Shown here in pieces: positions 60,184 through 60,748 of a stretch of 60,748 nucleotides of DNA. Where the stretch lies: contig CAYNIW010000013.1 of assembly GCA_964397545.1 (NCBI GenBank), positions 1 to 60,748 on the forward strand. Reading direction: 5' to 3'. Made by a program: the position numbers and the translations under genes. The DNA comes from JAFGIG01 sp964397545. GTDB taxonomy: Bacteria; SDB-A. The notes below the pieces were generated by a model. It made no database searches. It was not told where the DNA came from and saw only the letters and a program-made list of their open reading frames with translations. Position 1 is the first letter of the stretch. Every line of letters starts with the position of its first letter.

Positions 60184-60432
60184 ATGAAGTATTTAGTTGG
60201 TTTTAAACCGAAGTCAATTAAAGATTTAAAGAAAATTGATTAAAACGAACAAATTAAAATCATTTAAAATATAGAAAAAATGTCAGACAATTTAAGCGGT
60301 GATATCAAAAAGCTTACAAATTTTACACAAGAATATAGACTAAGAGTTGGAGATTACAGAGTATTATTCGAAGTTGAAAATAAAAAGATCATTATTTATA
60401 CGATAAGGCATAGAAAAGATAGCTATAAATGA
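60184..60432 (+). pseudogene. RelE/ParE-family toxin with two in-frame TAA stops
   Basis: From ATG 60184 a single frame of 83 codons ends at TGA 60430-60432. It is broken by TAA at codon 20 (60241-60243) and codon 28 (60265-60267). Ignoring these, it reads as a RelE/ParE-like toxin: N-terminal KYLVGFKPKSIKDLKKI and C-terminal YRLRVGDYRVLFEVE, then IIIYTIRHRKDSY. The likely ancestral codons are AAA and GAA (or AAA). No frameshift is present. TATAAAT ends 4 bases before the ATG, and no SD is visible. Probably an inactivated toxin. Confidence 0.78.
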
Positions 60433-60451
60433 GTTTGAAAAGGAGAATATT

Positions 60452-60655
60452 ATGCTAATAAAATTACATCCAAAATATATTGAAAAAAAAGGTAAAAAAG
60501 AATTCGTTATTATTTCTTATGATGAATTTTGTAGAATAGAAGAAAAATTAACAGATTATGAAGATTTAATTGAACTGAGAAAAATAAAAAAAAGTGAAAA
60601 AAACAAAAAAACAAAATCATTATCTGAAGTTAAGAAGGAATTGTGCTTAAAGTAA
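60452..60655 (+). CDS. Phd/YefM-like antitoxin
   Basis: A 67-residue protein resembling small Phd/YefM/RelB-type antitoxins found beside RelE toxins: an N-terminal HPKYIEKKGKKEFVIISYDEF strand region and a charged tail (LSEVKKELCLK). A GAAAAGGAGAA site precedes the ATG. It follows the broken toxin gene by 19 bases; toxin before antitoxin is unusual for this type. It is intact, while its toxin is not. AT content is high. Confidence 0.72.
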   Translation: MLIKLHPKYIEKKGKKEFVIISYDEFCRIEEKLTDYEDLIELRKIKKSEKNKKTKSLSEVKKELCLK

Positions 60656-60691
60656 CTCAACTTCTTTAAACGAAGTATTATCCAAGTTTTC

Positions 60692-60743
60692 AGCAGCATA
60701 TAACTTTACGAATTTGATAAGAAAAGATATTCACCACTAATGA
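60692..60743 (+). repeat. Direct repeat, right copy
   Basis: AGCAGCATATAACTTTACG and the following TTGATAAGAAAAG segment match 59009-59057, and the last bases (ACCACTAATGAA) match the start of the 48-bp repeat family. The window ends inside this repeat. Upstream, 60685-60691 retains part of the 25-bp unit (AAGTTTTC). Confidence 0.7.
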
Positions 60744-60748
60744 AAAAA

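Noticed and set aside
60241..60267. Reassigned TAA codon
   Set aside because: TAA ends many normal genes in the window, so the two stops are better explained as nonsense mutations.
58847..60743. Integron cassette array with attC sites
   Set aside because: The repeats lack paired RYYYAAC and GTTRRRY core sites and long inverted arms, and no integrase is present. Kept only as an idea in the findings.

Overview
This window is one 60.7-kb stretch of a Gram-negative-type bacterial genome. GC content is moderate, and AGA/AGG arginine codons are common by eye. Several large secreted proteins end in a FlgD-like immunoglobulin-fold tail of the kind used as a type IX secretion sorting domain, and two PorV/PorQ-like barrels are present. 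These traits point to the Fibrobacteres-Chlorobi-Bacteroidetes group or a neighbouring candidate phylum (WOR-3- or Cloacimonadota-like). That placement is an inference; no rRNA gene is present to settle it. The first and last bases fall in the same dispersed repeat families, and there is a 100-N scaffold gap at 58884-58983, so this is probably a whole contig or scaffold bounded by repeats.

Layout. 44-4931 (-): an operon for a secreted 12-repeat GNDxY protein, a HEAT-repeat protein, a YtcJ-like amidohydrolase and a CpsB/YwqE-type PHP phosphatase. 5008-10048 (+): a secreted subtilisin, tRNA-Pro(CGG), an unknown protein, and an amino-acid permease fused to a PTS EIIA domain. 10137-23062 (+): a long, tightly packed housekeeping run with holA, a coiled-coil/zinc-ribbon protein, an FGE-like lipoprotein, a degenerate M24 protein, HD hydrolase, 2-hydroxyacid dehydrogenase, rsmD, coaD, aspartate aminotransferase, obg, a HEAT protein, a DprA-like protein, a LarA-like protein and asnS. 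It ends at a strong bidirectional terminator. 23149-29272: a membrane protein, a zinc-finger/DUF4190 protein, a 1472-residue kinase-TPR-GGDEF protein and a DUF1232 protein. 29388-30900 (+): a sugar epimerase and a sugar N-acetyltransferase. 30921-40713 (+): a surface locus with an OB-fold secreted protein, three outer-membrane barrels (one with ComEA-like HhH domains), a PLD-family nuclease, a nucleotidase-like protein and a degenerate YchF. 40732-47191 (-): bactofilin with an M23 peptidase, then a porin plus LolD/LolC/LolE/LolA-like operon. 47330-58750: a CPA2 antiporter fused to EIIA, a GH18 protein, Tex, a membrane-anchored protein, tRNA-Arg(CCT), an eight-bladed PQQ propeller lipoprotein and a 14-repeat FG-GAP protein. 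58751-60748: an AT-rich repeat region carrying HicAB and a second toxin-antitoxin pair whose RelE-like toxin has two in-frame stops.

How the genes fit together. Much of the window concerns the cell envelope: secretion and sorting of surface proteins, outer-membrane barrels, lipoprotein-type export, cell-wall hydrolysis linked to a bactofilin scaffold, and polysaccharide control. The most suggestive system is 30921-40713, where nucleic-acid-related folds (OB, HhH, PLD nuclease, nucleotidase) are placed together with outer-membrane proteins. I infer a possible system for handling extracellular DNA or nucleotides.

A second theme is gene expression. At least six genes have a bacterial -10 box only 5-8 bases before the start codon and no Shine-Dalgarno sequence, often with a GTG start. 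This predicts leaderless mRNAs alongside ordinary SD-led genes.
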